NCBI GenBank assembly: GCA_016785225.1
Contig: JAFBJZ010000354.1
Span: 1,898,001-1,962,000, forward strand
Source: Psettodes erumei
Taxonomy: Eukaryota; Chordata; Actinopteri; Pleuronectiformes; Psettodidae
Reading direction: 5' to 3'
Length of the DNA: 64,000 nt
The translations under genes were made by a program, and so were the position numbers. Shown in pieces: positions 1 through 13,400 of this stretch. A model generated the notes under the pieces. It did not search any database, was not told the DNA's origin, and saw nothing but the letters and a program-made list of their open reading frames with translations. The first letter of the stretch is position 1; each line of letters starts with the position of its first letter.

Positions 1-3000
1 TCGGGGCAGGTGACACAGGGGTTGCCTAGTGACTAGCAACTCCTCCTCTGACCCCCACCTCCAAATCTGGGGTTGAATGGTTTGCTAGCTCTTTGAAGTA
101 AAAGGAGGGGGTGTAAATAATTTATTTTTCTGCACACAGCTGACACTTTTCCATCGAGGCGGCTCAAACACATCGAGGTGTCCCAACAATGTCTAAAGGT
201 GGTAAATATTTAAGAGCTGTGTGATTTAGACTGTTGAGCCAAGCTGAGCACGTATGCGGTCTCGCAACAGTGGTAGAAAGAAAACCTGAGTGTTAACACA
301 TGCCAAGTAGAGCTTTTTGGTAACATCCCTTGTTAAAGTATCATTTTGCATTTTTAAAATTAAAAAAAAAAAAGAAGCCCTTTAACTGCATGAATTACCA
401 GATGGAAGAGGGTCTATCATGTAATTCAAACCAATTCAGCCATAGAAATAATCTTCAATTCCCATTCAAACTACTTCATTGTATGGCCCTCCAATGTGTC
501 AAAACCTGTTAAGCAGATTATAAAGAAATAATAACATTAAATAGGCAGTTGACACAGTAACAGAGACATGTGTGCAAGCTTAAACAAATGGTATTTTTGT
601 TAATACTGACAGCAAGGGTGTGAAATCTTCCGAGGTATTCTTACTGTACAAAATCATTTTGAGTTGAAAGTGACGGTCCCAGCAAAGATTGTAATGATTA
701 TAAATCACACATAATGTGAGCAGGAAAATGGTTTAGCTAAGCCCAGGAGTACACGTTGGCGGGTTAGAAAAGAGGGAAGCAGTATTAGCGCAGGCTATGT
801 TCTGTACACAGTGTCTTTGTGAGCAGGGCTTTAAGCCTGTGTGCTAATCTGGTGACAGTGGCAAGCACATGCTACCAAAGACAGAGTAATGGGCTGTAGG
901 CTGGGGGTGGAATTAATACAAGAGAGTAGTTCTTGTCAGGCTTTACAAGTGTTATCCTGCTGGTGAAATTTACACATACAGCGAAAGCATAGTATACTTA
1001 TGCCAAGGAAAATCACATGCGTTTTGATCGCTTATGCCAGTGAGTAACTTTCATCCACTTATTTGTTAAACCTGTGGGTTTTTTATGTGTTATTTCTGCC
1101 TTTATTTATTTTTACACTAACTGATAGATAATCCCCACACTGCCATGTGACCAATTTTCATCTGGGGAAAACCCTGATGTTAGCTGGCCCACATCATCTG
1201 CAGCAGGGGTATGACGGGGTGAGCATGTTGGGGTAAGGGCTGTTGAGGCGGATTTCTTTGCAGATGTTATCTCCCAATCAAAAGTCACCGGAGACAAGCA
1301 AGCGAAGCGGGTCTACAGCCTCATTTACGGAAAGCGATGAAATCAAATTTGAACTAGAAACATCTGTTGCTAGAAAATGTTCCTCAGTGTCATGTATTAC
1401 AAACATAATTTCTAAGTTGAGAAAAAAACTGACGCTTTGGGCAAAGATCCCAGAGATGTCATGGCTCTTCTGGGATGTGATCCCATTTTGTTTTTTTCCC
1501 CCTTATTACCTTTTTTAATAAGTAAAGCAAATCCTAACTTTGCATTGGAGAAACAAAAATGATAATCCTTAAACAACGAAAATCAGGTTAATCATATTCA
1601 GAATTACATTTTGTCCCTTGTGCTCAGTTCATCAGGCATTTGCATTTTATACATGGCCAGAGAAAGCTATTCACACATTACAAACCAGGGCTTTGCACAA
1701 TCTGGGAAAAAAATTCTGATGATCAAGCTGATCAAGAAATTCAAGTGAATTCATTTGTAACTGAGGCTTTGCAGTCACACCAGGACCCTCATCCCTCACC
1801 AAAAGCTCCTCAAAAGGCAGCTCAACTGACTGAGCACCTTATTTTTGTACCGTTTCTCTCTGACAATGCCCACCCTTGGATGTCACATGCCATGCTGGTT
1901 TTATGCAAATACGTGACACCTAAAGATAAACCCTGAGAAAGCAGTTGTTTTCTCACAGTTGTGACAGTTCTGAGCCCGCAAAACTTCCTTTCATACACAC
2001 TGAAACTGTCTCACTGCTCTCTATGGTGTATGACTGTTGGGGCAAACACAGTGGATGAGTCAGGAGCTCTGCACAGCATTGTTGGTAAATATCAAGGGTA
2101 GGATTCCTCCAAAGTGCCTTAATACCACTGTACTGTATGCTGCAACAATAACAATAATCTATCCTGCTTGCCTGTTTTCAGAGGACCCAGCCAGTGATGA
2201 TGGATATTTACCTTAATAGTGAGAGACCTCTGCTTGCTGCTCTATCAGCAAAACAAGCATGGCACCTGATAAAAATCTCATTGTAGTGTTAGGCGCTAAT
2301 GTGAAAACCTGCTTCACAACCTTCACAAGCACAATATGCAGCACAAGGAGCTGTTATTTCTATAAATAGCACCAGCTTCATGCACCACACTTGGCTACTA
2401 TTACACATCAACAAGCGCAGGCATCAGCCACGAGCTCTGAGCTCGTCACATGTGCCTGAGCATAAAACACAAACAGCGCAGATTGTGTGTACTGTATGTG
2501 TCATATGGTCACACACAGAGAGGCATTCACAGCAAGTTAGAATCAGTCAGTTTGGTCACTGCGTTCCACCCTACATGATATGTTTTCCTGTTATCACTAG
2601 GAGGATGTGGTTAGATTTTTTTCTGCTTTGTGCTGAGTTGCTCAGTAGACACAAGTAATTTTTTCGCCCACAGACCTAATAGCCCAGTCATGCACTGACA
2701 GAAACAATGACAGCAATATTTACCAGAAACAGCATGAACAATAGGTAACACATAATCATAAAGCAAGGCTCTCTAAAAATGGGGAATGAAACCATGACAC
2801 ACCAACACAGGAGAAGTACTGACAACAAAACAACAAAGGCGGCATCTGCACATGGTATAAAAATATCAGAGATCATCTGGCTATCTACCATATGGAGCTA
2901 TGGCCACCTACGGCAGTGCATGGCAGTGAGTCCCAAGGAGAAACAGCAAGGAGACTGTCTGCAAAAAAGAGCATGGGGCTGTGCTGCCCCCTGTTGGCCA

Positions 3001-3180
3001 ACTCAATGGAACACGCCCCCCCACAAATGATTGACATGCTGAGCAAAATGGAAAAATAAGAATAATATATAAATACAATTACTCTGTATGCAAGTACAAT
3101 TTTAACATTTAGGTTTAGTGTAGTTGAAAAATATATGCCTTTTACAAGCTCAAAACGTCAGATTTTCAAACCTACACTTT
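1..3180. other. gene-free stretch downstream of scmh1
   Basis: AT-rich unique sequence. The open frames here are short and read like random translation. I see no exon, RNA gene or recognisable transposon. Confidence 0.5.
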
Positions 3181-3189
3181 TACGTCAAT

Positions 3190-3402
3190 CTGCCACAACC
3201 TTAAAACTGGAGGCTGGTATTAATGTTGGGGCAGATCAGTTTATATCGATGACACATTTTGACTCTTACAAGTACTTAACTACCAACAATGTAAACTCAT
3301 TTTGAAACTTCAGTTTCCATGGTGTCCTGGTGTGACTAAGTCCAAAATACATCAATTAGTCATAACATAAAAAAACAATTACTGGTCTTAAGGTTGTGGC
3401 TG
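3190..3402. repeat. relic inverted-repeat element (MITE-like)
   Basis: CTGCCACAACCTTAA at 3190-3204 and TTAAGGTTGTGGCTG at 3388-3402 are inverted copies matching at 14 of 15 positions, about 200 bp apart. The outward sequence GGCTGATCAGGGTA resembles the ends of a common fish Tc1-type family (GGCTGATCGGTGTA). Probably a deleted, non-autonomous derivative. Confidence 0.45.
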
Positions 3403-3504
3403 ATCAGGGTATTTTCTAATTGAGATAAATGAACAAAACAATGTGTGTGCACACCAGGGAGCACAAATTGTGGCTTAAAAGGCTGATGCTGTGGAGCACA
3501 ACTG

Positions 3505-4280
3505 AACCAACTACTGAATTATTATATATTTATTGAACAACGTTAAGTATGATAGGGCTCTCCATGTAGGAACTCTAATAATATAGTATAAAAAATTAAA
3601 AAAGTACAAATAACAAAGACAAGACAAGGCATTGTAAACAACATCCAGAATAAGACAAAAGAAACTGATTTCCTCATGGCAGTATTTTCAGAATAAAGGG
3701 TTTTTTTCCTTTCATAAAACATGTTTTTTCTCCCTATAATTAATATTGTTGTAGTTGCAAAATTGTGCCTCAAACAGAGGCATTAATTAGAAGCAATCCC
3801 AATTATTGGGATGAATGTAGTGATTTCTCTTCTTCCTTTAGGGTTTTCTTTCTTTGAGCATATCCAACATACACTGTTGAAAAAGGCAAAAATACAAGTC
3901 CATATATTCATGAAGTAGAAAATATGAAATGTACAGAATAAATGTAACAAAAACAGGCCAAAAAAGCCTTTTACAGTTAAAACGGCCACATATGACTCTT
4001 CAAGTTATACTGAAATGCAAAACGGATGACAGACGAGTGGGTAATCCTACGCATCCCATGCTGCTTTAGGGCTGGATTGTGCTACACAAAATAAACATTC
4101 CTCATTGGATGAGGTCAGGAGAGGGGTATGCAATATCAGATATGGAAGTCTGATGGACGTTGCTACATTTAAATGGTCAGTATACGTCCAATATGCAGTG
4201 CATGATATACTGATCCTGGAGCAGGGAGGTGGGGTTGGAATTTTGTCCTTTGGAAGGCAGCTGCTGGTCGGCTGACCTCC
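3505..4280 (-). other. scmh1: probable 3' UTR of scmh1
   Basis: Sequence between the scmh1 stop and the first well-placed polyadenylation signal on the minus strand. AT-rich, with no long open frame that makes sense. The 3' end is inferred from the AATAAA at 3534-3529. Confidence 0.5.
3529..3534 (-). terminator. scmh1: candidate polyadenylation signal AATAAA for scmh1
   Basis: Canonical AATAAA read on the minus strand about 750 nt after the stop codon. It is followed within about 30 nt by a GT-rich stretch (GTTGGTTCAGTTGTG), as expected downstream of a cleavage site. Other 3' ends are possible. Confidence 0.5.
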
Positions 4281-4400
4281 TCAAGGCCGTTTCAGCTTGT
4301 CGATGTGGAAGGTGAGTTTGAGGGCCGGACCGAGCTTCAAGCCCATATATTTCATCATCATGTCGCTACGCAGCAACAGGAGTGCTTTGCCGTCAATCTC
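4281..4400 (-). CDS. scmh1: scmh1 last coding exon, SAM domain part 2 and stop
   Basis: 120 bp including the stop TGA at 4283-4281. Encodes EIDGKALLLLRSDMMMKYMG then LKLGPALKLTFHIDKLKRP. The motif MMKYMGLKLGPALKL is the hallmark end-helix of Scm-type SAM domains. Human SCMH1 ends KQGKF; this one ends KRP. Acceptor ACAG. Confidence 0.96.
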   Translation of the reverse strand, partial: EIDGKALLLLRSDMMMKYMGLKLGPALKLTFHIDKLKRP

Positions 4401-7400
4401 CTGTAACAGAGGTAGGGAGCGGCGAAAGAAATGCTCTGTTATCATGCACCCTCCACCAAGTGAAATTGTGCTGATGCAGCAAACAAAAAATGTTCCGGTT
4501 TTTATTTTCTGAGGCAGAATACAGTTACTTCAATCATCTTCACTGTTATGAGTGTAATGGCTACATACATGTTTTCTGAAAAGGTCAGCATGTGGAGCCA
4601 GCACTGGGTCGATATCTCTGATATACTGCATGACATCCTCCACTGTCCACGAGTTGGGATCCTGACCACTGGGCCTCGGGCTTTCACGCAAACTGCCCGA
4701 GCCTGAGGGAGCACAAGCACAAACCCAAGTTTATAAAATTCAGCAGGTATGTCATCTGCTTGACTCTTATGCTACTTAAATGTTTTCACAGGGATCCACC
4801 AACTAACCAAACCCAAACACACTTAAGCTTGCAAAGCATCAGTCAGGAAAAACATTACTTACTGATCAAATAACAGCGGCTGGAGCTGTACTAGCACGTG
4901 GGCTAATCTTAAGCTTGTCATATAAATTGGACATGTGATGCTACGCTGATATCTAAAAACCTGCTTTATCCTTTTCATCCAACACTTTCAATTTGTATTA
5001 GCAAAAATTGAAATTCTTTTAAATAATTTTATAACCATACATTTACCCATCCTATGTAATTTCAACAATCTGGGAGCTTTAAATCTGGAAACATTATTCA
5101 TCTTGCAAAGATATATTTTGGAGCAAACCAAATTTCTTTACAATTTCTGACACAAATGTTCATGTGTATCATAATCAATCTTAAAAAAAACTACTTATAG
5201 TTCATTCAGTGTGATTCTTCTGATTCTAAGATGTTAGGCCACATTCAGGCAACAGCATTGTGTGGGGGAAAAAAATGCAGCTCACTTAATCATTTGAATG
5301 GGGCCTTCCAGCATCACGATGTTCCAGCAGAGGGCTCCAGCAAAAAACATGCAGGGTCGTCATCCGGCAAAGTTCTACGATGGCCAATCAAATGTGTGTA
5401 CGCGTGCATTCCTGGTAGAATACTTTGTAACACCGCATTTCTGTCGTTTATCTTGCAATGTTCACAATGCAAGATAAAATGATAGCCACCGTGGTGACTT
5501 TCCAGAGTGTGATAAAATCCTGTGTTTTTAAAACCACTGTGCAGTGTTATTGGAAGCACCATTTTTTAAATGTAGGGTGGTTTCGCTCACTTATTGTAGG
5601 AGGATTAGAATCGCTACACTGATGTACTGAAATGTTGCACAAATGACGACAACGTTTCAGCATCCCTTGCTACCTGTAAAGTTATTGTGGTGCAGCAGCT
5701 TGGAGGGAGACCTCAGTCCGGTCGTCAGTCCCGTAGAGTTCGGAGAGAGGGGGCTCTTCTTTAAGTGCTCTGATGCGGCGACGCTGTTCTCCATGAAGGA
5801 CTCACCTGAGGACAACGCAGACGGAAACCTCCCCAGTGAGATAAATCAACACACTGATTGTTAAACAGTCCCGTAGAACTAAAGACACCACCAGCCGAGA
5901 AAGCAAGCACAGTAGATGCAGCGTGATTAAAAAAACAAATGTGAAGAAAGTATTGCAACTGGCCTCGTGATATAACTGCAGCCCTCTGAGAGAGCAACAG
6001 TGATATGAATGCATTCCCACATTCTGCACAAGTGGAAGGCCCATGTAAGGGGGACATTACCCTTTAACATAAATCTCTTCAAATATTCCATTAACTTAAT
6101 TAAAATCTAAGGAAATTGAAAGATGATTAAATGATTAACCTCCTGCCCCAGAACGTAATAACACTTCGTCCTGAGCCAAGAGCTTCCTCAGCTCTACGAG
6201 CACCTTTTATACAATATTATATAAGGCTTTATTGGACAACTCAGAGCAGTTTGATTATTAACATAAAATGTCTTATATAAAATGTGGTGCCGCATTAGAG
6301 TTGAGAGCAGCTGATTATTCAGATAATTACTCCACCCATGAGTGGAGGGCTTGTTTTATCAGTGAAACCCTTTGAATTAAGTGTATTTCTCTTTCATATT
6401 TTACCCACAAATAAAGAACAAAGAAAAATACCATCTAAAAGGCACTTCACAAATTAGAAATTTACTAGCCAGGGGCCTCAGTTACACAGTGATCCAGCAC
6501 AAAGTGGGTACGTGGGCAAAATTTGGGTCATAGTATCAGCATAAATGCACGAGTGCACAGCAGCTCTCATCCTCCTGTATGTAGGGAAATCAATTACCTT
6601 TGTAATCAGACAACCATAAAAACGGTAAGGTGCCTTATTGGGCATAGGCAAACTATTTAGACAATATAAACATGGTACTGACGTTGTTCTTTGTCTTGAC
6701 ATGTGAACACACACAGTGAATGAGGTCCATGGTAGATTAAAAAAAAGCCTAAAATTAGAAAAGTAACATACCATCAGTTGAGTGCCGGGGGATTTTGGCC
6801 AGTTTCTGGGGTAGGGGACTATTGTAATTCTGGAGGAACCTCTTGGTGCCTCGTCCTGGGCCCGTCGTCAGGCTGTCGCCAAAACTCCTCCTCTCTAAAA
6901 ACCAGCACATACGGAGAGCGATGAACAAGAGTTGGCGCAGCTTGAGGCAGAAAAGATGCAGATAACTGAACGGTTCTGTTTATTATTTATACATCTCCTG
7001 CTCATCAAGAGAAACACAGACAGTTGTGCATTTTGGGTAGTGTCAATACAGATCCTGTCAAAAGCAATGATTTGGAGTTTGTCTGAGCATCCAATCCACT
7101 GCACTGAAATCAAACAATCAGTTTGGCAATAAACAGCATATTTCCTTCAACTTTTTTAACTCTGCTCCAAAAACAGTACCTTTGTTGTCAGTATGTTATT
7201 AAATGACTTTACAGCTTGCATTCAACAAATTCTTTTCATGTCTGATTTAACTTCTTCCCAAAAAAACCTCTATTTTCAACCATGAAATTTGAAGTTTCCC
7301 ACATTAAAACATGTTGTTTGCCTTGTGTGCAGCAATGTAAACCATCCTCCACAGATGCTCAGAGGAGGCACATGATGCACTCCCTTAGCACATTTGCAAG

Positions 7401-10400
7401 ATTTGTTTCTTAGAAGCCAACTGCCACCATCTCCAGTAAGCAAAGCACACAGATTTCTTCTTCTTCTCTGGGGAGTTATTCTTTAAATCTCCTAAAATCC
7501 ATTCCATTTGGGAAATCACACATAATCAAAGCAGCAGTAACTGCACTGCCATAAAGGTGGGTCCATTATGACATTAGGAAACAAATATTTCATGTATCAT
7601 GTGCGTGTGTTTTATAATACTATCCTTTTGTGAAAATGTATACTCAACAGTTTTCTGTTGGTTTTCTAAAAATGAATTCACCTAACATGGTAATGGAAGC
7701 TCCTGTCCTGCGTATTATCAAAACGGAGGTGGGAACGCACGCAGCAGCGTGCAGCACTGACCTGTAGTGTACGTGTGACTGTTGTAGTGCAGGCCTCCTC
7801 TGGCTACAGGCTGGCTGCCAAACAGAGGATCACAGTGGAGGTTGTGGCAAAGTTTTTCCAGGAAGCGGAGCACGTAGGTGACACTGCTGACTGTAGGCAG
7901 GGTAAGGGTGTGCTGCTGCTGGTCAAAGTAGGCTAGACAGGACAAACAGGGGGCAAACAACAGCAAATTGTACACAGTTCAATTACATGTACAGTCAAAA
8001 ATGAATGAAACAGAAAAGCGTTTGCTGATGAGCAGGCTATATTCAAAGGTCTTCTGGATCTCTCATTTTCTCTAACAATTAAAACTGAATTTTAACTTAA
8101 CAAGAAAAGATCTTTGTTCTTGTGAGTGAGATCACATTCCTTTCTAAAATACGCGAGTGATCCCCACCTGAAATGACTTCACCACCTTGGCCAGATTTGA
8201 GGCAAGAGAAGACAGTGCCCTGGTTGTGGGCAGAGTCCACGCAAGCCTGGACACACTGCTGGAGCACTGAAGACGCCCGGCCTGGACCGAAGTGGTCCGG
8301 GAGCTGCTGGATGCGCCGCTGGTCCAGATGGGGTCCCACCTTGCCATACTTGTTTAGGTACACGCAAACTACAGGACAGGACAAGCCGGGGAGGTTGTAT
8401 GACTTCAAAATCCATTGCGTCACATTTTTACTTTATCAAGTAGAGCACTTTTTTCATGTGTATGTCAGATTCTGTTGCCAAAACAGCAGAAAGCCAGTGA
8501 CAGTGTTTGTGTGTGTTTGTGACAGCACAAGTCTTAAAACATGCCGTGAACATCACAGATAGGAAATCCCATCAAAGTAAATGTGCAGCATGCCCAGGTC
8601 TGTGGACATCATTTACCTGTGGGAGCCTGTAGTGCAGAGTTGGGGATGGTGGCATTGTCCAGAGGCACAGTGCTGGTGTCGGGCTCTGGGGTACTGCTGG
8701 TGGGAGACGTGGGGGCTGGATTAGGTACCACACGTGGTTTTCTCTGGACACAGAAACACACATTTGCGCCTTTTACAGCATTTATTGTGCCTTACTAGTT
8801 GAAACATATTCTCCTGAGTGTTGTCCTGTTTAACAAGGTAAGTAACAGCATGCGGCCAAATGCTATAAAGTAATATTCAGTTGTCCAGTGAGGCCTGTGT
8901 TTATATGTATGTAGTGGACAGCTACCTTGCTGCCAGGCTTGGGACCTCTCTTCTTTGGGATCTTGATAGGTTCTGCCTGAGTCTGGGCCTGCTGCAGAGC
9001 TATCCTCTGCGCCCAGTTGGCGGGCAGCCTGCCCCTGGTTCGCCCAGGGCCTGTCACCGGCCGTCCTGGGCCAGCCATGGCATCTTCCAGCCAGCCAGCT
9101 CTCTTTGCCCAGCTCAACTGTAAACAAAGAGCAAAGAACACAGAGAATAAAGAGGGGCAAACTCTTCCGGCTGCTTTTTTTTTTTTGAGAGAGATTCACC
9201 GCTGAGATTTCTGCCGGCCTAGTACAATGGAGGTGAATGGTGTTTTGTCCGTGGTGCTCACAGCATGAAGAGGTCAAAACCCACATGTCTCTTACAGAAA
9301 CCATGTCCCAGTTACTCTGGATAATCCCCAAACCTTACTGTGAACAGAAATTGCACCCATAGAGTCTAAAAAAATATTTTTAGCTCCACTGCATTTGGGA
9401 AATGGCAGAACTCTCTGTCGCAGATATCGCAAGGCCTGGGAAAATAAACCCATGACTAACCACATGGCTGTGCATAAGCAACAGATGCAAATGAAAGAAT
9501 GACCCCACAATTAAAAAGGCAAGCTGCACTGATGGTAAACCACATGCCTACCTTACTGCCAGGCTTGGGCCCTCGCTTTTTGGGGATCTTGATGGGCCCC
9601 AGGTCTTTGCCTGTCTGGATGCTCTGTGGTCCCAGTGCCGAGGCCTTCTGACCCCAGGGCCCCGTCACCTTGGTTTTCCTGCGGCCTGGCTTCCGTCCTC
9701 TCTGGCCAGGAGGTCTGCCCACCGTTGGGGTGGGGTGCATGGCTTGGCTCTCCACACTCCCGTCTGTCAGCGCCCCGAGGCTCTTAGGCAACACTACTGC
9801 ATGGACAGAGTCGGACAGACACGCAAGAAAAAAGGAATTGAGTAAAAAGCTAAAAAATAAAATCTTAAGAATTATAGTTCCAGGTTTTCCATTTAATTAC
9901 ATGGGGATTAAATGAAATGTAATATGTGTTGCACAGTTTTTTCTTATTAATTGCATTAGGAAAGAAGGCGAGTCAGTCTGTGCTTAGACGAGTGCTCATT
10001 CTGTCAATATTCCAGTGAACTCAGATAGTTTTCTTTTTCTATGCATATTAATAAGGTAAAACAATTCAGTCTCTTAATAAATTCACTGCAATTCTAATTT
10101 TTCTGCATTGTTATGGAGGGACAAAAAATACGTGACGCAATTAACCATTATACACTGTCCTGCAGTATAACATCCATAAACTTTTAATGGTAGTCACACT
10201 GCTTGGTCTTTGTAAGCACTGTAGCTTGCACTTTATTGGGGTGGTGGGGTTAATCTCAGAGGTCTCGAACCCTGAGCAAATAAACCCCAAGCATCTGCAC
10301 AGCCAGATACCGCGAAAAGTGAGGGGGGAAAATATACAGTATCTCATTATGACGAACACAATATATCAGCATAGTGTTGTACTGTGAAAACAGACAGCCA

Positions 10401-13400
10401 TTATGCATGTACTGTGGTCCATAACAACCAACAAATGATGAAGATGAAGCAGAGGGAAACGGCAGAGAGAAAGATATCAGACGAGCGGTAAAGAATAAAA
10501 ATGAGTTGCTTTAGAGCAAAGGACAGAGGGAATCAAAGATGATTTTCTCCTGGCCTACCCTGGAGTCCCTTATGGCCAGAAAAAAGGAGAGATGTGTGAA
10601 CACCTTAAAAGCCCGAGGAATAAAACCTAATAAAAGAGCAAGCTGCTGACAGCTGTGAGACGGTCTTAAAGTTTATCTCTCGAACTCTGTGAAAACAAAC
10701 CCTTTCTTTTTGTTGATGGGAAGCGTTTCAGAAAATCACACGAACTACAGAGGGAAAGAGCACATGCTTAGAATGTCAAGACATGGGCCTACATTAAATG
10801 ACATAAAAACAAAACACATATGCTGTGTACTTCACACAAATCCATCGCCGCTGGCAAAACTTTAAGAATGCACGCACAGGGAAAAGAGCAACAGTATGGC
10901 CAGGATAGCTGGCTTCACGTGCACCTGCCCTCCTACATGCACACACACGCTGCATGAACCCAAACGGCACCGGTATTCATCCTGGATCGACCCACGACAG
11001 ACTCACGAGAGGTGCGGCCACATTCATTAAGACAGGTCTCAGCCCGTGGGGCTTGTATTTATTAAACACACTTTTACACAGGCACGCCAATCAATGCAGA
11101 GCTCGGTCTGCCGACTACTGCTCCGCTTCATGGGGGAGCCACTGGGAAGTGAAGAAAAAAAAAAACAAGCCATCTGATTGATCCTCCACAGATTGGACAT
11201 ATCCTAGATAATATGGTTGGAAGGTTCACAGAGCTCGAGGTTACGTGTTCATTGATCAATAGCAGCGCTAGTAAATACAGTCAAACAAACGCGTAACAAG
11301 TCAACCCTTGTTTTTCCCTCTCCTGTGAGTGCACTGAGTTCACTGAGTTCACTAAGCCACCGCTGCCAGCCTCTTATTACGGTAACATATCTTCCCGAGA
11401 GCTTTTAATCTGTCACTCCGGCTGCGTTTCTGTAATTTCATTCATCTTTACTCACCTCTCTGGCTCAAAGGAATGTCAAAAGTGTGTGGTTGTCTGCGCA
11501 GCTGTCCTTAGATTCACCCTCTCCTCCTGCCCTGTCCTCCTCTCCCACTCCTGCTCGACTCTGCTCCTCCTTTCTGCCTTTTTCCTCCCTTCCCTTCCTC
11601 TCTCCTCCCACCATCTGTTGACAATGTAAACACTCCACCTTCCACAGCGTACGTCTGTCTTTTCTCTTCGTTTCTGTCCTCTCCTTTAACTCAATACTCT
11701 CCGAGGTGTCTGATCGGACCCTGTTAGCCAGGATGCCAACAAGAGGCCTGCAGAGGGGGCACTGGGGCTCACTTCAACCACGTCAAGCCCCGACTCTGCC
11801 AACTGGGTGAGTGCCAGGCCTTCATAAAACACTAGCAGGCTACAAAGATATGTCCTGCCTCCCTAGTTCCCTCCTTCCTTTTCCACTGCTTGACATACTG
11901 TAGATTCTGAACGATGAGCGCAGTTGACCTTGTGGCTGATAACCCTTGAATCTACTTCCTCCTTTTACGTTTCTTGTGTAACAAATTGCTTCCTCTGGTT
12001 TCGAGCTCTGGTTCTGGCTCTTGGTCCTCATGTTGAAAAAGTTAACATGGCAACTGCTTATGGAATGCTCCAGCTTTAGGAGACAAACAGTGAATGGCGT
12101 AATTTCCCTTCACTATCAAACCACGGGCATGCCTACAGTAACACTCTACAAATCAGATCACAAGTTACTTGACACTGGAAGCCAATTTTGCAAACTCAGT
12201 TTGAAAGAACACAATGTCCTGAGAGAGATTCAACACTATCAGGACTATAGATAGCAAACTCACAATGATGCCCTGATCAACTGTTCCTGTGCCTCCAAGA
12301 AGATGATGTTACTTGCATAACATCACACGCAACATCAGTGCACCAACCAAACCAACGAGTACCATGAAAAGTCATAGCAACATTAAGTACAATACGTTGA
12401 TGACATCTGCTCATTTCTGTGGTGAACCAGTTGCTTTGCTGCTAGGATAGGATTATATTATTTATAAGGTATTATATATTAATATAATATATATTAATAT
12501 AAAGGTATTATATAATGTGTATTTATAACAGTTACAGGACCTGGTCAGGGTCAGTACCTCCACACTAAAAAGAAAATGTGCCTCCACTGCTGTAGAGGCA
12601 CAAAACTCAGAGACCTATAGCTGAAAACATGGGCAACTAAACCCAAGATTATGTGATTGAAGCGCAGAGGTAAGTGAGACGATGCATGTTTTGTAGTTTG
12701 CATGAACAACTACACTGACTACTGAATAATATATGATGCCCCTTTTCCCCATACCTTTGGTGCCAGGCGGCTGAAGGTTGTCTCCAGTGAGGGCGCACCA
12801 GCCTACAGGGAAGATGTCACGCGAGTCGTAGCGGCAGTAGTAGTCAAAGGCTCCCCGCCACCCATCAAAGGTGACCAGCACCTCGACACCTCGCAGTGCA
12901 CCCACTGTGGCGGGACAGATAAAATGAGGGTTTTTCCGGTCCACCGCCTCCAGCTTCATGCCCACCTGGAAGGAGTTCTGCTCCGGGGCGGGAGGCTCCT
13001 GCTGGGGAACATGGAGAGAAGGACAAGGGTCAGGTATGGAAGTTGGCGTGTGTGAATATCACTTGTGGCAGGTATGTACAGTACAACCCCCCGAACGCCG
13101 GTGAACTTTTGCTGTGAGTGATACAATTTTTTTTTTTTAAATCTACCAGACATTATAGGAAATCATCATCTGTTGTGGGTCAAAGATCCTGAATGATCCT
13201 GAACTCAAGCATAAATGAGAAGCTAGCAAGCTTTTCACAGGACAGGAGAGTGTGTTGAGCTCATGAGCCTTGTACAGGTACCTTGTGAAAAATGCGTGAG
13301 GGTGCCATCTCAGCTCCATTTAGTGTTTTCAGAAGAAACATGGGCCAGGAGGACGCATTGAGACGGAAACCTGCAGAAGACAACAACTGCTGTTATAAGC

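Noticed and set aside
1112..1518. Possible exon between AG and GT signals near 1.2 kb
   Set aside because: Splice-like signals are present, but the peptide is short and matches nothing.
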